Assembly: GCA_900696645.1 (NCBI GenBank)
Contig: CAADGV010000030.1
Coordinates: 1-64,000 of the forward strand
Reading direction: 5' to 3'
DNA length: 64,000 nt
DNA from: an uncultured Chlorobiota bacterium
GTDB lineage: Bacteria; Bacteroidota; Ignavibacteria; UBA10030; UBA6906
Shown in pieces: positions 1-9,800 of this stretch. The notes below the pieces were generated by a model. That model had not been told where the DNA came from and made no database searches. It saw nothing but the letters and a program-made list of their open reading frames with translations. How positions within the stretch are numbered: the first letter of the stretch is position 1; every line of letters starts with the position of its first letter. Made by a program: the position numbers and the translations under genes.

Positions 1-1
1 C

Positions 2-151
2 CACTTCAATGGTGTCACGTGGCGCAACTTCATCAACCAAACAGGAATATCGGGAATCTACTACTCGGTGAGCATCAAAGGCGATCTTATCATTGCAGTC
101 GGGTATGCTAATAACAGGGGAGTTGTTGCAATCGGTCGCAGAACATCATAA
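2..151 (+). CDS. C-terminal end of a secreted repeat protein (5' truncated)
   Basis: An open frame enters from the left edge and stops with TAA at 149-151, leaving 49 residues. The visible part alternates short beta-strand-like stretches (GVTWRNF, GIYYSVSIKGDLIIAVG, GVVAIGRR), as in beta-propeller or BNR/sialidase-like secreted proteins, where a W/D-containing turn precedes a hydrophobic strand. No catalytic residue can be judged from so short a tail. It lies on the same strand as, and 38 bases before, the interrupted signal-peptide gene at 190. The family assignment is an inference from strand pattern only. Confidence 0.5.
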   Translation, partial: HFNGVTWRNFINQTGISGIYYSVSIKGDLIIAVGYANNRGVVAIGRRTS

Positions 152-189
152 TCCAGGGGCTTCTTAATTCAATCAAAGGAGGCATCGGC

Positions 190-282
190 ATGCAAACAGG
201 ACCTTTCCTTTCTTTCCTCGCTGTTCATCTGACACTCCTTCTTTTATTTGGGAGTGCTCCCGCACAAACCGCAGACCTTTGA
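190..282 (+). pseudogene. Signal-peptide gene truncated by a REP/RAYT insertion
   Basis: The ATG at 190 sits 8 bases after AAAGGAGG, a strong ribosome binding site. It opens 30 codons that are almost only a Sec signal peptide: a hydrophobic core (FLSFLAVHLTLLLLFG) and an A-P-A-Q cleavage region. The frame then runs straight into the inverted repeat at 273 and stops at TGA 280-282 inside it. No continuation exists beyond the element, because clpC (opposite strand) ends at 947. I read this as the 5' stub of an exported protein, probably a relative of the protein ending at 151, that lost its body when the element arrived. Confidence 0.6.
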
Positions 283-320
283 GGTCTTACCGGATTAATC
301 TTTGAAGACCTCAAAGGTCT
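273..320. repeat. Left inverted REP pair flanking the RAYT gene
   Basis: Two copies of a short palindrome lie head to head: AGACCTTTGAGGTCTT at 273-288 and its exact reverse complement AAGACCTCAAAGGTCT at 305-320, separated by 16 bases. Each copy is itself an AGACCT/AGGTCT hairpin. Such pairs are the substrates expected next to REP-associated tyrosine transposases. The first copy supplies the stop codon of the interrupted signal-peptide gene. Confidence 0.75.
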
Positions 321-352
321 TGCAAAGGTTTTGCACAAGCTATGGAGCGGTC

Positions 353-889
353 ATGGAAATCGAGAAACTTCAGCCCAGCAGATTCTATCACATCTACAAC
401 CGTGGTAACAATCGGGAAGACATCTTCATCGAGGATCGCAACTACGGTTACTTCCTACGCCAGTACGAGAAGTACATCACCTCTGTCGCTGATACGTTTG
501 CGTATTGTCTTTTGAGGAATCACTTTCATCTCCTTGTTCGCATAAAGACATCAGAAGCTGATCTTGATCCCTCATGCCAATTTTCCCACTTGTTCAATAG
601 CTACGCGAAAACGATCAACAAATTCTATAAACGAACGGGAAGTCTGTTTCAAGCACGGTTCAAACGTAAAGAAGTTCAGAGTCTGTCCGACTTGAAGTTG
701 ATGGTTCACTATATTCATCATAATCCGCAGAAGCACAAATTCGTATCAGATTTCCGTCACTACAAGCACTCTTCATACGAGATCATTCGTACCTCGAAGG
801 CCTCGTTTATTTCGGTTGATGAAGTTCTTGGTTGGTTTGGGGGAAGGGAAGGGTTTGAGTGCTATCATGTTCTTGGGATAGGCCCTTGA
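353..889 (+). CDS. REP-associated tyrosine transposase (RAYT, IS200/Y1 family)
   Basis: The 178-residue protein has the Y1/HUH transposase pattern: an N-terminal FYHIYNRGNN strand, the metal-binding H-x-H motif in NHFHLL, and a later helix with HYIHHNPQKH that carries the candidate nucleophilic tyrosine. This is typical of the RAYT branch (about 150-220 residues), which processes single-stranded REP hairpins. I start at ATG 353, where homology-like sequence begins. The upstream open frame to 302 reads through the left repeat and is unlikely to be translated. The gene is bracketed by matching inverted repeats at 273-320 and 883-931, so the element looks complete and possibly active. Confidence 0.88.
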   Translation: MEIEKLQPSRFYHIYNRGNNREDIFIEDRNYGYFLRQYEKYITSVADTFAYCLLRNHFHLLVRIKTSEADLDPSCQFSHLFNSYAKTINKFYKRTGSLFQARFKRKEVQSLSDLKLMVHYIHHNPQKHKFVSDFRHYKHSSYEIIRTSKASFISVDEVLGWFGGREGFECYHVLGIGP

Positions 890-931
890 GGTCGGCACAA
901 GGATAATACCTTGCAAGACCTCAAGGGTCTT
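883..931. repeat. Right inverted REP pair flanking the RAYT gene
   Basis: CCCTTGAGGTC at 883-893 is the exact reverse complement of GACCTCAAGGG at 917-927. The second lies in the larger hairpin AAGACCTCAAGGGTCTT at 915-931. The first copy overlaps the transposase stop codon (887-889). The sequence differs by one base from the left repeats (GGG for AGG), as is usual for REP families. The hairpin also lies just past the clpC stop on the other strand and could end clpC transcripts. Confidence 0.7.
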
Positions 932-946
932 GTTTAGGAGACGAAA

Positions 947-3445
947 CTACGAAACATCCGCCGGTTTTTCTTCTTCCTCTTCGGGTGTGTCCACTTCGTC
1001 GGCAGTAACAACCGCAAACTTCAACTCATCGGCTTTCTTGTTTACTTTTGCACGGAGAAGTGTGCCGTCCGGATACTTGCCCTTAAGCAGTTCTTCGGCA
1101 ATCGGGTCTTCGAGATATTTCTGCAATGCCCGGCGTAGCGGCCGTGCGCCGAAAGCGGGGTCGTATCCTTTGTCGGCAAGGAATTCTTTTGCCTGTTTCG
1201 TTAATTCGATAGTGATACCCATTGAGGCAATCCGCTTCATCAGGTCGCGCATCTGAATATCAACAATCTGCATGATATGCTCTTTCGTCAGCGAGCCGAA
1301 GATAATCGTGTCGTCGATGCGGTTCAGGAATTCCGGATTGAACACACGTTTGAGTGCATCTTCAATGGTTGATTTGATTGCTTCCGTTGTGTGCTTTGCC
1401 GTGTCGGTACCGAAGCCGAACCCGCCGCTCTTCTTGAGGTCACGCGTGCCAATGTTCGACGTCATGATGATGATGGTGTTCTTGAAATCCACGCGTCGTC
1501 CGAGGCTGTCGGTCAGAATGCCATCGTCGAACACCTGCAACAGAATGTTGAATACATCAGGATGTGCCTTCTCAATCTCATCAAGAAGAACAACCGAATA
1601 AGGCTTACGGCGTACCTTTTCCGTAAGCTGGCCGCCCTCTTCGTATCCGACATAGCCCGGAGGGGCGCCGACGAGGCGAGAGACGCTGAATTTTTCCATG
1701 TACTCGCTCATGTCAATACGGATCAGCGACTCTTCCGAATCGAACAAATAGCGGGCGAGCGCCTTTGCCATCTCGGTTTTGCCGACGCCCGTGGGTCCGA
1801 GAAAGATGAACGAGCCGATGGGCCGGGTCGGGTCTTTCAATCCGGCGCGTGTACGGCGGATTGCCTTCGTCAGCTTGATCAGCGCCTCATCCTGCCCGAC
1901 CACCTGATCCTTCAACGCCGTATCCATCTTCAACAGCTTTTCGGATTCGGATTGCGCAACTTTGTTCACCGGAATGCTTGTCATCATCGAAACAACGTCG
2001 GCGATTTCTTGTTCCGTCACTTCGTGAACGGTGTCCTGAGCCTTCAGCTCCCATTCACGCTTTGCGATTTCGAGATCGCTGAGCAATCTCTTTTCCAAAT
2101 CACGCAGGCGGGCAGCCTCTTCAAAGTTCTGATTCTTGACAACCTGGTTCTTAGATTGCTTGATTTTCTCGACTTCACCCTCAAGGTCAAGAATTTCCTT
2201 CGGCACATGAATATTGGCGAGATGAACACGCGAACCCGATTCATCCATTACATCAATAGCTTTGTCGGGAAGATAGCGGTCGGTAATGTAGCGATCGCTG
2301 AGTTTCACGGATGCCTCAATCGCCTTCGGGCTGTAGCGGACGCCGTGATGCTCTTCGTATTTGTGTTTGATGTTGGTGAGAATCTGGATTGTCTCGTCAA
2401 CCGTTGTTGGGTCCACCATGATCTTCTGGAAGCGGCGGTCGAGTGCGCCGTCCTTTTCGATGTATTGCCTGTATTCATCGAGCGTTGTTGCGCCGATGCA
2501 TTGCAGTTCGCCCCGTGAAAGCGCAGGTTTGAACATGTTGGAGGCATCAAGCGAACCTGATGCTCCTCCGGCACCTACAATGGTATGCAACTCGTCAATA
2601 AAGAGGATAACGTCTTTTGCCTTCTCCAATTCATTCATCACGGCCTTCATGCGTTCTTCAAACTGGCCGCGGTATTTCGTTCCGGCAACAAGTGCCGCAA
2701 GGTCGAGCGTGACAACACGCTTGTTGTGAAGAACTCGTGAAACCTTCTTCTGCACGATGCGCATTGCAAGTCCTTCGGCAATTGCCGTCTTGCCGACACC
2801 CGGCTCACCGATGAGGACGGGGTTGTTTTTCTTGCGGCGGCTCAGTACTTGCGCGACGCGCTCAATCTCCTTCTCACGGCCGACAATCGGATCGAGCTTG
2901 TCTTCGGCTGCCATCTTCGTCAGATCGTGGCCGAAATTGTCAAGAACGGGGGTCTTGGATTTTTCGGGCTTCTTTTCTTGCTGCGAACCATGAGGTGGGC
3001 TGCTGGGCTTTCCACTGATGATATTGTCGAGTTCTCCCCGAACTACATCATAATGAATATTGAATTGATGGAGGATCTGCGCGGCGATGTTGTCATCATC
3101 TCTCAAAAGAGATAGGAGAAGATGTTCGGTTCCGATAACATCGGACTTGTACAGCTTCGCCTCGAGGTAGGTGATTTTCAGAACCTTCTCCGCTTGTTTT
3201 GTAAGCGGGATATTCCCGATGGTGAGCGTGCCCCCCGACGTGCGGACGGTATCCTCGATCGCCTTCTTCAGCTTGTAGAGATCGACGCCGAGGTTGCGAA
3301 GAATTTTTACCGCGATGCCTTCTCCTTCACGGATTACACCGAGCAGGAGATGCTCGGTACCGATGTAGTCATGCCCCAACCTCAATGCTTCTTCGCGGCT
3401 AAGCCTTATGACGTCCTGCACACGGTTCGAAAAATTGCCTTCCAT
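947..3445 (-). CDS. clpC: ATP-dependent Clp protease ATP-binding subunit ClpC
   Basis: This 832-residue Hsp100 unfoldase feeds substrates to ClpP in the cytoplasm. Visible domains are a double Clp_N repeat at about 1-145 (two EHLLLxxxR units), AAA module 1 with Walker A GEPGVGKT at 213-220 and Walker B FIDELH, a UVR-type coiled coil around 430-465, and AAA module 2 with Walker A GPTGVGKT and the ClpB D2-small domain. The UVR segment and length separate ClpC from ClpA and ClpB. The start is supported by AAAGGATGG just before ATG. No adaptor (mcsB, ctsR) is adjacent. The C-terminus is acidic ([11 protein letters not shown]). Confidence 0.97.
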   Translation of the reverse strand: MEGNFSNRVQDVIRLSREEALRLGHDYIGTEHLLLGVIREGEGIAVKILRNLGVDLYKLKKAIEDTVRTSGGTLTIGNIPLTKQAEKVLKITYLEAKLYKSDVIGTEHLLLSLLRDDDNIAAQILHQFNIHYDVVRGELDNIISGKPSSPPHGSQQEKKPEKSKTPVLDNFGHDLTKMAAEDKLDPIVGREKEIERVAQVLSRRKKNNPVLIGEPGVGKTAIAEGLAMRIVQKKVSRVLHNKRVVTLDLAALVAGTKYRGQFEERMKAVMNELEKAKDVILFIDELHTIVGAGGASGSLDASNMFKPALSRGELQCIGATTLDEYRQYIEKDGALDRRFQKIMVDPTTVDETIQILTNIKHKYEEHHGVRYSPKAIEASVKLSDRYITDRYLPDKAIDVMDESGSRVHLANIHVPKEILDLEGEVEKIKQSKNQVVKNQNFEEAARLRDLEKRLLSDLEIAKREWELKAQDTVHEVTEQEIADVVSMMTSIPVNKVAQSESEKLLKMDTALKDQVVGQDEALIKLTKAIRRTRAGLKDPTRPIGSFIFLGPTGVGKTEMAKALARYLFDSEESLIRIDMSEYMEKFSVSRLVGAPPGYVGYEEGGQLTEKVRRKPYSVVLLDEIEKAHPDVFNILLQVFDDGILTDSLGRRVDFKNTIIIMTSNIGTRDLKKSGGFGFGTDTAKHTTEAIKSTIEDALKRVFNPEFLNRIDDTIIFGSLTKEHIMQIVDIQMRDLMKRIASMGITIELTKQAKEFLADKGYDPAFGARPLRRALQKYLEDPIAEELLKGKYPDGTLLRAKVNKKADELKFAVVTADEVDTPEEEEEKPADVS

Positions 3446-3747
3446 CCTTTTCCTTTGCTCTTCTGAAAAGTGGATTTAATGTGGTGTTGAATCCCTATCT
3501 CAACTATAATCGTCAGTTTTGCTAACGCAGCTTAGTATGACATTGGTTCCGAATCACAAATCTGGTAATTTGCCACGAGAAATATAGGTAAATGAGCAGG
3601 GTAAGTCAATTACGAATATTTTGAGATTTACCCCATATCCGGTTCTGTTTGACGGCCGTCCTTTGTTTTCTTCCACAAAGCGGGTATATTTGGCAGCAAT
3701 TTTTTCTGAAGTGACACATTTCATAATTCAGGGGAAGAACAGATAGC
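3446..3747. other. Divergent intergenic region between clpC and the SGNH gene
   Basis: This 302-base AT-rich gap separates two divergent genes and must hold both promoters. I see no open frame with coding character and no RNA fold. A candidate rightward promoter is listed separately at 3663-3690. A TATAGT box on the minus strand near 3505-3510 could serve clpC, but it has no good -35 partner. Confidence 0.5.
3663..3690 (+). promoter_or_regulatory. Candidate sigma-70-type promoter for the SGNH gene
   Basis: TTGTTT at 3663-3668 and TATATT at 3685-3690 are separated by 16 bases. This would start transcription near 3697, about 50 bases before the ATG at 3748. The -35 box matches only 4 of 6 consensus bases, so this is tentative. 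Confidence 0.35.
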
Positions 3748-4965
3748 ATGAGTGATCTGCAGAATGGGGGAAATGGCGCTGTCGGCAGGAAATCCGGAAC
3801 GAAGCTTCGGGAGCTCGGCAAGGGGATACTGCTCACAACCGTTTCCATAGTCGTGTGCTTGGGTTTGCTTGAGGTCGTGGTCCGACTCGTTGAACCGAAA
3901 GAGGTAATGAGATACTTCTATTCACAAGATGACGACATCCTTCATCACAAGTTCAAGCCCAATGCCTCCGGACGCTACAAAACCAACGAATTTGACACGG
4001 ATTACAACATCAACTCTCTCGGTTTACGGGACAAGGAGTACAGCGTCCGGAAACCGGACAATACCTTTCGCATTTTGATGTTGGGAGATTCGTACACGGA
4101 AGGCGACGGCGTACACAGTCATGAAACATTTTCCAAGCTTCTTGAAGACCAGCTTCAGACGCGTACCGGCCCCATGAAGTATGAAGTGATCAACGCCGGC
4201 GTGGGGAGTTATTCTCCGCTTCTGGAGTACATCTATTTGAAGCATTATGGCCTTCAACTCGAACCCGATCTCGTCATTCTCAACTTCGACTTATCGGATG
4301 TGTATGACGACTATGTGTACACGAAAACCGCCCGTTTTGATGAGAATGGAATTCCGTTGGGCGTCAGCCCGTCCGGCGAACCGGAAGGCCTGCTGACAGG
4401 CCCGTTTGCCGCGATCAAAGATTGGTTCAAGCACAATGTCAGGCTTTACAACTTCATCCGAATCCGCATCACCCCGCAACTCGAAATGGCCAAGCGACAG
4501 GGGGATTTCAACGGAGATATTTTCCGCGACAAGTATGCAATGCTTCGAGAAACGTATGTTGACAGCAGCAAAAACTGGGAGTTGACGCATAAGTACCTTC
4601 TGCTCATTCGTGATGAGCTTCGTCGGAGAGGGATTGATTTTTGGATGACCGTGTATCCCTACGGATTACAGGTTCACCCGAACGAGTGGAAGTCGGGGAG
4701 AGAGTATTGGCAGTTCAGGCAAGATACCGTGTACTCTACCTGGCCGCAGGATCAGCTTGAACAATGGGCAACGGGTAACGGCATCAAAGCAATCAACATG
4801 TGTTCCGATTTCCGGGAGAGGTCGAAAACAGTATTTCCTCTGTTCCTTGACAATAATGGTCACTGGGTTGCTGCAGGGCATCAAATAGTGGCCGAAGTCT
4901 TGTATCGCAACGTAGAGCAATTCTTGAGCGAAAGGGAAGTATCCGCGGCAACTCAATTTCCATAG
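3748..4965 (+). CDS. Membrane-anchored SGNH/GDSL-like hydrolase
   Basis: This 405-residue protein has one N-terminal membrane helix (about 26-45) and an exported SGNH-fold domain. Block I is GDSYTEG at 113-119 with the nucleophilic serine, block II is NAGVGSYS near 149, and a block III-like NFDLSD lies near 180. The C-terminal catalytic block reads DNNGHW (368-373): the Asp-His spacing is one longer than the usual D-x2-H, or Asn replaces the Asp. Relatives deacetylate or acetylate extracellular polysaccharides; the substrate here is unknown. The gene is monocistronic, ended by the hairpin at 4997-5022 that it shares with the convergent sigma-54 activator. Confidence 0.75.
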   Translation: MSDLQNGGNGAVGRKSGTKLRELGKGILLTTVSIVVCLGLLEVVVRLVEPKEVMRYFYSQDDDILHHKFKPNASGRYKTNEFDTDYNINSLGLRDKEYSVRKPDNTFRILMLGDSYTEGDGVHSHETFSKLLEDQLQTRTGPMKYEVINAGVGSYSPLLEYIYLKHYGLQLEPDLVILNFDLSDVYDDYVYTKTARFDENGIPLGVSPSGEPEGLLTGPFAAIKDWFKHNVRLYNFIRIRITPQLEMAKRQGDFNGDIFRDKYAMLRETYVDSSKNWELTHKYLLLIRDELRRRGIDFWMTVYPYGLQVHPNEWKSGREYWQFRQDTVYSTWPQDQLEQWATGNGIKAINMCSDFRERSKTVFPLFLDNNGHWVAAGHQIVAEVLYRNVEQFLSEREVSAATQFP

Positions 4966-4996
4966 CTCTGAATGGGAGAAGTCACGCTGAACAAAA

Positions 4997-5022
4997 AAGG
5001 CTCCGTGTGTTGACGGAGCCTT
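4997..5022 (-). terminator. Intrinsic terminator, strongest for the leftward sigma-54 activator
   Basis: The 8-base perfect stem GGCTCCGT (4999-5006) / ACGGAGCC (5013-5020) encloses a 6-base loop. On the minus strand the stem is followed by TTTTTTGT, a classic terminator 29 bases past the activator stop. On the plus strand only TTGTTC follows, so it would end the SGNH transcript more weakly. Confidence 0.85.
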
Positions 5023-5050
5023 GTTCATTACAGCAAGCGAGGTGGCGGAC

Positions 5051-6427
5051 TCATTTCCCTTCAAGCCGCCAATCAAAACTGTGCAGCTTGTTGTGGAGAG
5101 TCTTCCTGCTAACACCGAGAATGCGTGCGGCTTTTGCTTTGTTATTGCCCACCGAAGCGAGAGTCTCAAGGATGAGCTTCTTCTCCGCCTCTTCCACGGA
5201 ACTGCCGATCGGGATGCTGATGTGCATGATTTCGTTCTGCGTCTTGAGAATTTTTTCCGGAAGGTCGAGTACGGAAATTACTTCGCCCGGGCAGATAACA
5301 ACGGCCCGTTCAATTGCATTCCGCAACTCGCGAATATTTCCCGGCCAATGATATGATTGCAGCATTTCGATGTAGTCGCTCGCAAACCCTCGTATCTCCT
5401 TCCCGTACTTCAGACCGAACAACTTCAGGAAATGGTGGGCGAGAGGTACTATATCCTGCTTGCGGTTGCGAAGCGGAGGCAATTCCATCTCAACAACACT
5501 CAAGCGGTAGTACAGATCGGAGCGCAGAATTCCTTGATCCAACGCGCTTGATACTTCGCGGTTCGTCGCGGCAATAACGCGTACATCCACTTTCAATTCG
5601 TTTCTTCCGCCCAATCGCCTGAATGACTGCTCTTCGATTGCCCGCAAGAGTTTCGCTTGCGTTGCGGTGCTCATCTCACCGATTTCATCAAGAAAGAGGG
5701 TGCCTTCATTAGCAAGTTCGAAGCATCCGGGTTTCTGGCTAAGCGCCCCCGTGAAAGCCCCTTTTTCGTGCCCAAAGAGTTCGTTCTCCAGAATGTCCTT
5801 CGGAAGGGCTGCGCAGTTGATGGCAATAAACGGTTTTGATGCACGCTTGCTTTTTGAGTGCAACGCTTTCGCAACAAGTTCTTTCCCCGTTCCGCTTTCT
5901 CCCCAAACAAAAACGTTGGCATCAGACGGGGCGACGGTGCTGATTGTCTGCTTCAGAAGGCTGATTGACGGGCTTTCGCCGACAATTTCCTCGAAGCTGA
6001 TGAGCGCTCTGTTTCGTTCTTCGGATCGTCGCTGGGTTTTCTCTTTGACAAACTCTGCGAGCGCGTCCTCTGTGGATTGCACAAGCCTCAGCGGTTCGAG
6101 GGGAGTGACAAGGACGTCGAATGCTCCGGCTTTCATCAGCTTGACCGCGCTGTTCACGTCGGAACGCTCGGAAAGTACAATCACTTTTGTTAGTTGCTGC
6201 CGATCAGCGAGGTGTTTGAGAAGTGCCGTATCGCTTACGCCGGGGGTAGTTGCCGGGACGAAAATGAGTCCGTACTCCGCTGATTGAATATGCTCAAAAA
6301 TGTCGGTGGAGTCGGGGAGCAAGGTGATGGAGTACTCGACGCCGCCTGCGTGCGACGTGAGGGTTTGGGCATATTCTCTAAGCTCGTTGGCAAAGAGAAT
6401 GGCCGGTCGATTCTTCAGAGAAGCCAG
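5051..6427 (-). CDS. Sigma-54-dependent activator with degenerate receiver domain
   Basis: This NtrC-type enhancer-binding protein has an N-terminal receiver-like domain, a sigma-54 AAA+ domain (Walker A GESGTGKE, the sigma-54 contact loop GAFTGA, Walker B LFLDEIGE) and a C-terminal Fis-type helix-turn-helix (AKAARILGVSRKTLHNKL). The receiver lacks the phosphoacceptor: the strand that should end in Asp reads GLIFVPATTPG. It is therefore probably not switched by phosphorylation. The first in-frame TTG (6322) would delete the first receiver strand (PAILFANE). The frame continues upstream to a perfect AAGGAG (6434-6439) followed 6 bases later by CTG (6427), with ATT at 6430. I start at CTG 6427. 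No kinase is adjacent. Confidence 0.85.
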   Translation of the reverse strand: MASLKNRPAILFANELREYAQTLTSHAGGVEYSITLLPDSTDIFEHIQSAEYGLIFVPATTPGVSDTALLKHLADRQQLTKVIVLSERSDVNSAVKLMKAGAFDVLVTPLEPLRLVQSTEDALAEFVKEKTQRRSEERNRALISFEEIVGESPSISLLKQTISTVAPSDANVFVWGESGTGKELVAKALHSKSKRASKPFIAINCAALPKDILENELFGHEKGAFTGALSQKPGCFELANEGTLFLDEIGEMSTATQAKLLRAIEEQSFRRLGGRNELKVDVRVIAATNREVSSALDQGILRSDLYYRLSVVEMELPPLRNRKQDIVPLAHHFLKLFGLKYGKEIRGFASDYIEMLQSYHWPGNIRELRNAIERAVVICPGEVISVLDLPEKILKTQNEIMHISIPIGSSVEEAEKKLILETLASVGNNKAKAARILGVSRKTLHNKLHSFDWRLEGK

Positions 6428-6731
6428 AATGAACTCCTTGGGGGATTAGAACAATTCTCAATCGAGAAAAACACTGCCTTGTCGAAATAGGGAAGTGTTC
6501 CGTGAACAAACTAAACAGAGCGAGTAAAAAGGTTACATTCGCTATTCGAAGTATACTTCATTGCAACCCGTTTTCTGATGATACATGTCACAAATCACCC
6601 ATGGATTGGCTCAATCTTCGAAAAACGCTTAAGCGAACAGAGTCGGAATACATCCTTAAACCTGAAATTCCACCTTTCCAAGACAAATATACAAGTTACT
6701 CTCGCCGAAATGCAACGTGGGATTCATATTC

Positions 6732-6750
6732 ATTGGAAATTGTTTCCAAT
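6732..6750. promoter_or_regulatory. Perfect palindrome upstream of addB, possible operator
   Basis: ATTGGAAA (6732-6739) and TTTCCAAT (6743-6750) form a perfect 8-3-8 palindrome about 112 bases before the chosen addB start. The 6500-6860 region has atypical codon use and long T runs, so I treat it as a leader/regulatory segment. Binding by a dimeric regulator is an inference. Confidence 0.35.
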
Positions 6751-6861
6751 GTCCCTTCTATACGCTATTCATTGCGCGTACAGCGTTTTTTTTGTAATCT
6801 ATGCAGGCAAAGCAAGCTCCATTCATCTCCATTTCACGTTTCCTCGGTCGCAAAAGACGTC

Positions 6862-9800
6862 ATGCCCATTACTCTCAGGCGAAAAAACAAATCCTCTTCA
6901 AAACAGCCAAGTTTGTTTTCTGCTATTAATTCGGCAGAGCGCACTCTCCTTGTTGTTCCCACAAAGCGCCGGAGTCGCTATCTCGTCAGAGAATTACTGT
7001 CGGCTGGGGCAGAGACCGTGGCCCAAGTGCCAATCTTCACGCTGGAATCACTTGCATTCAGGCTTTTCGAAGGTGCTTTCGAAAGCCTTCGTGTTGTTGA
7101 GGAGCCGATTCAAACTTTGTTGTTTGGGCAAGCAATTGTAGCTTCGCGCGGCAAGTTGAGCTACTTTCACCTGAGGGATCGGGGGAATGTACTTCCACGC
7201 GGTACATTGGACAAAATAATCCAAGTGATTCGTCATCTCAAAGAATACGGGATCTATCCCGAAACTCTCGCAGAAGAGTTGGTATCGGAGGATGAGGGGG
7301 ATCAGCCGAAGCTTTGCGACATCATAACAATCTACACAACTTACGAATCCTTGCTTTCCGATCTCGCTGCTGTTGATCCTGAAGGCGTCTTCAAAATGCT
7401 GCACCACACCTGTACACAGCCAAAGTTCGAACAGGCCTTCCGAGGCGTCTTTCCCGATGTGCGGAGCGTGTCCATCGTCGGGTTTGATGAATTCACGGAA
7501 CCCGAACTCGGCTTCATACAAAAGCTCTCCTCATTGGATGTTGAGGTAACTCTGGTGTTCGATTTCCAACCCGGCAATGAAGCACTGTTCGGACATCTGG
7601 AGCAGAATTACAGAAGATTTCTCGACATGGAGTTCGTAACTGAAAACGATGCGGGCACAGGCAATGTTATTCTGAACAGGCCGCAAGTGGGCGACCGTGT
7701 CGCGCAGACAATCTGGAATGTTGCAGCCAACATGTTTCGACGTAATGGAGAGACGAGAAGAGAGCGATGCGCCGACCATGTAACCGTCGTGAGGGCGAAG
7801 GATCGTGTTGCCGAAGTGGAGTGTATATGCAGGCTCATCAAGCAACTGGTGGCCGAAAAGCCAACATTGGATCTTAGCCGGGTGTGTGTTGCGATGTATA
7901 TGCCGCAGCCGTACACTCACATCATGCGTGAGCAATTCACGAGATACGGCATTCCTGTAAACATAACAGACCGGTTCCGATTGGCCCAATCACCGGTCGT
8001 TACTGCAATTGTCGGATTGTTGGAAGTGGCAATGCGGGGATTCCGGCGAGAAGATGTTCTCAGAACTGTCGGGTCGACTTATTTTGAGTGCATCAACAAC
8101 GGCATCCCTGTCGATGCTCCAAATCTGATGAAGACAGCGCGGGAGTTGCGCATTGTCGGCGGGGCACGTTCCTGGATTTCCAGAATCGACCGACAAATTC
8201 AGAAACTCCGGCAGACTCACCTGATCTCTCTCGACGAAGAGGAACAGAAGCGAACGAAGAGCGACATCAACAAACTTGAACAGGCAAAACAGGATATTCA
8301 ATGGCTGGAATCCCTGTTGGCAGATATCGTGCCCGATCAGACCCCGGCGCAGTTCTTTCTGCGCTTGCAACAGCTCCTTGATGCTCTTCATCTGTCGCGT
8401 CGCATTGTTGCGATAGGCGTGAGCAACCACCCCGACCTTGTTGAACAGGATGCTCGAGCCTACGCCAAATTCATTGACGTTGTTGAGCAAACGATTCATG
8501 TGCTGGAATATCAGTCCGGAAAGGATCAACGTTATTCTCTCCGCTTTTATATCGAACAGCTGAAGATTGCCATTTCGCAGGAACGCTACAACGTTCGCGA
8601 GCAATTCGGCCGGGGAGTACTCGTCACATCAATTGACGAAACACGGGGGCTTCCGCTCGATGTGATGATCGTTGCGGGGTTGGTGGATGGCGAATTTCCT
8701 TCGGTCTATCAGTCGGAACTGTTTTTCGGAAACAAGCGCCTCGCTGAACGCGAGCAGCGGCACACATGGGAAAACCGGTACCTGTTCTATCAGGCGATCA
8801 CGAACTGGTCGGAACATCTCTATTTGACGTACCCCGAGCAGGAGGTCGAGCGTGATCTTGTTCGTTCGGGTTTTATTGATGCCGTGCTGGCAATAGCCGA
8901 AGTCGAGCAGTGGGAATATCCGGGAAATGTTCCTTTTGAAGATACAATTCACTCGGCGGACGATTATTTGAGGCATCACGGACATGCCCTGCTTTCTCAA
9001 GAAAAGAGAAAGGAGGACGATGTTCCGGCAAGTCTTCGTGACAAAGTGCGGGTTGTTGAAAAGGGATTGCTCGTAGAATCGAGCCGCGTACAAACTCATC
9101 ATCTCCCCGAATTTGAGGGGATGATCTTCAACGATATTTCGGATGAAGCAAAAGAGAGCCTGAGGCAGTTGAAGCATCGGGTGTACTCCGTGAGCCAGCT
9201 TGAATCGTACGGCAGGTGTCCGTATCAATTCTTCGCCCGGCGTATTCTGCGGTTGAACATTGTTGAGGATGTCGAGGAAGAATTCTCTCCGCTGGACAAG
9301 GGCTCGGTTCTCCATGACATCCTCTTCGAGTTCTATGTTGAACGCAGAGAACAAAGGCTTCCCTCGTTGGTTGGCTGCTCGGACAATGAATTCTCCGATG
9401 CTCACAAGATGTTGCTCGCTATTGCTGAACGCAAGCTTGATGAAATCGATATTCCCGATGCGTTCTGGGAGTTGGAAAAGGAACTCATTCTCGGCAACAA
9501 GAATACGGGTGAAGGAATGTTGAGCGAGTTCCTTGAACACGAACGGAAAAGGATGTCTCCCCTGCAACCGGGGTTCTTTGAAGTCGGATTCGGACCGCAA
9601 CCTGGCTCGCGCAGTCGCATTGACTCAAAACTCTTTTCGGCTGAGCCGGTTGTTGCCGGCAACATCCAACTCAGCGGAAAAGTGGATCGCGTTGAAATCG
9701 GGGAAGAAGCTTTCGTGATTGTTGACTACAAATCCGGCAATGTCCAGGCACGACTCGACGATATTCGTTCCGGTATCAGCTTGCAGCTTCCGATTTATCT

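Noticed and set aside
1391-2518. Long plus-strand open frame opposite clpC
   Set aside because: It is the antisense shadow of a strongly conserved AAA+ protein; its translation has no family character.
6502-6861. 120-codon N-terminal extension of addB from GTG 6502
   Set aside because: It has no AddB-like sequence, odd codon use, T runs and a perfect palindrome. The family-like sequence begins after ATG 6862.
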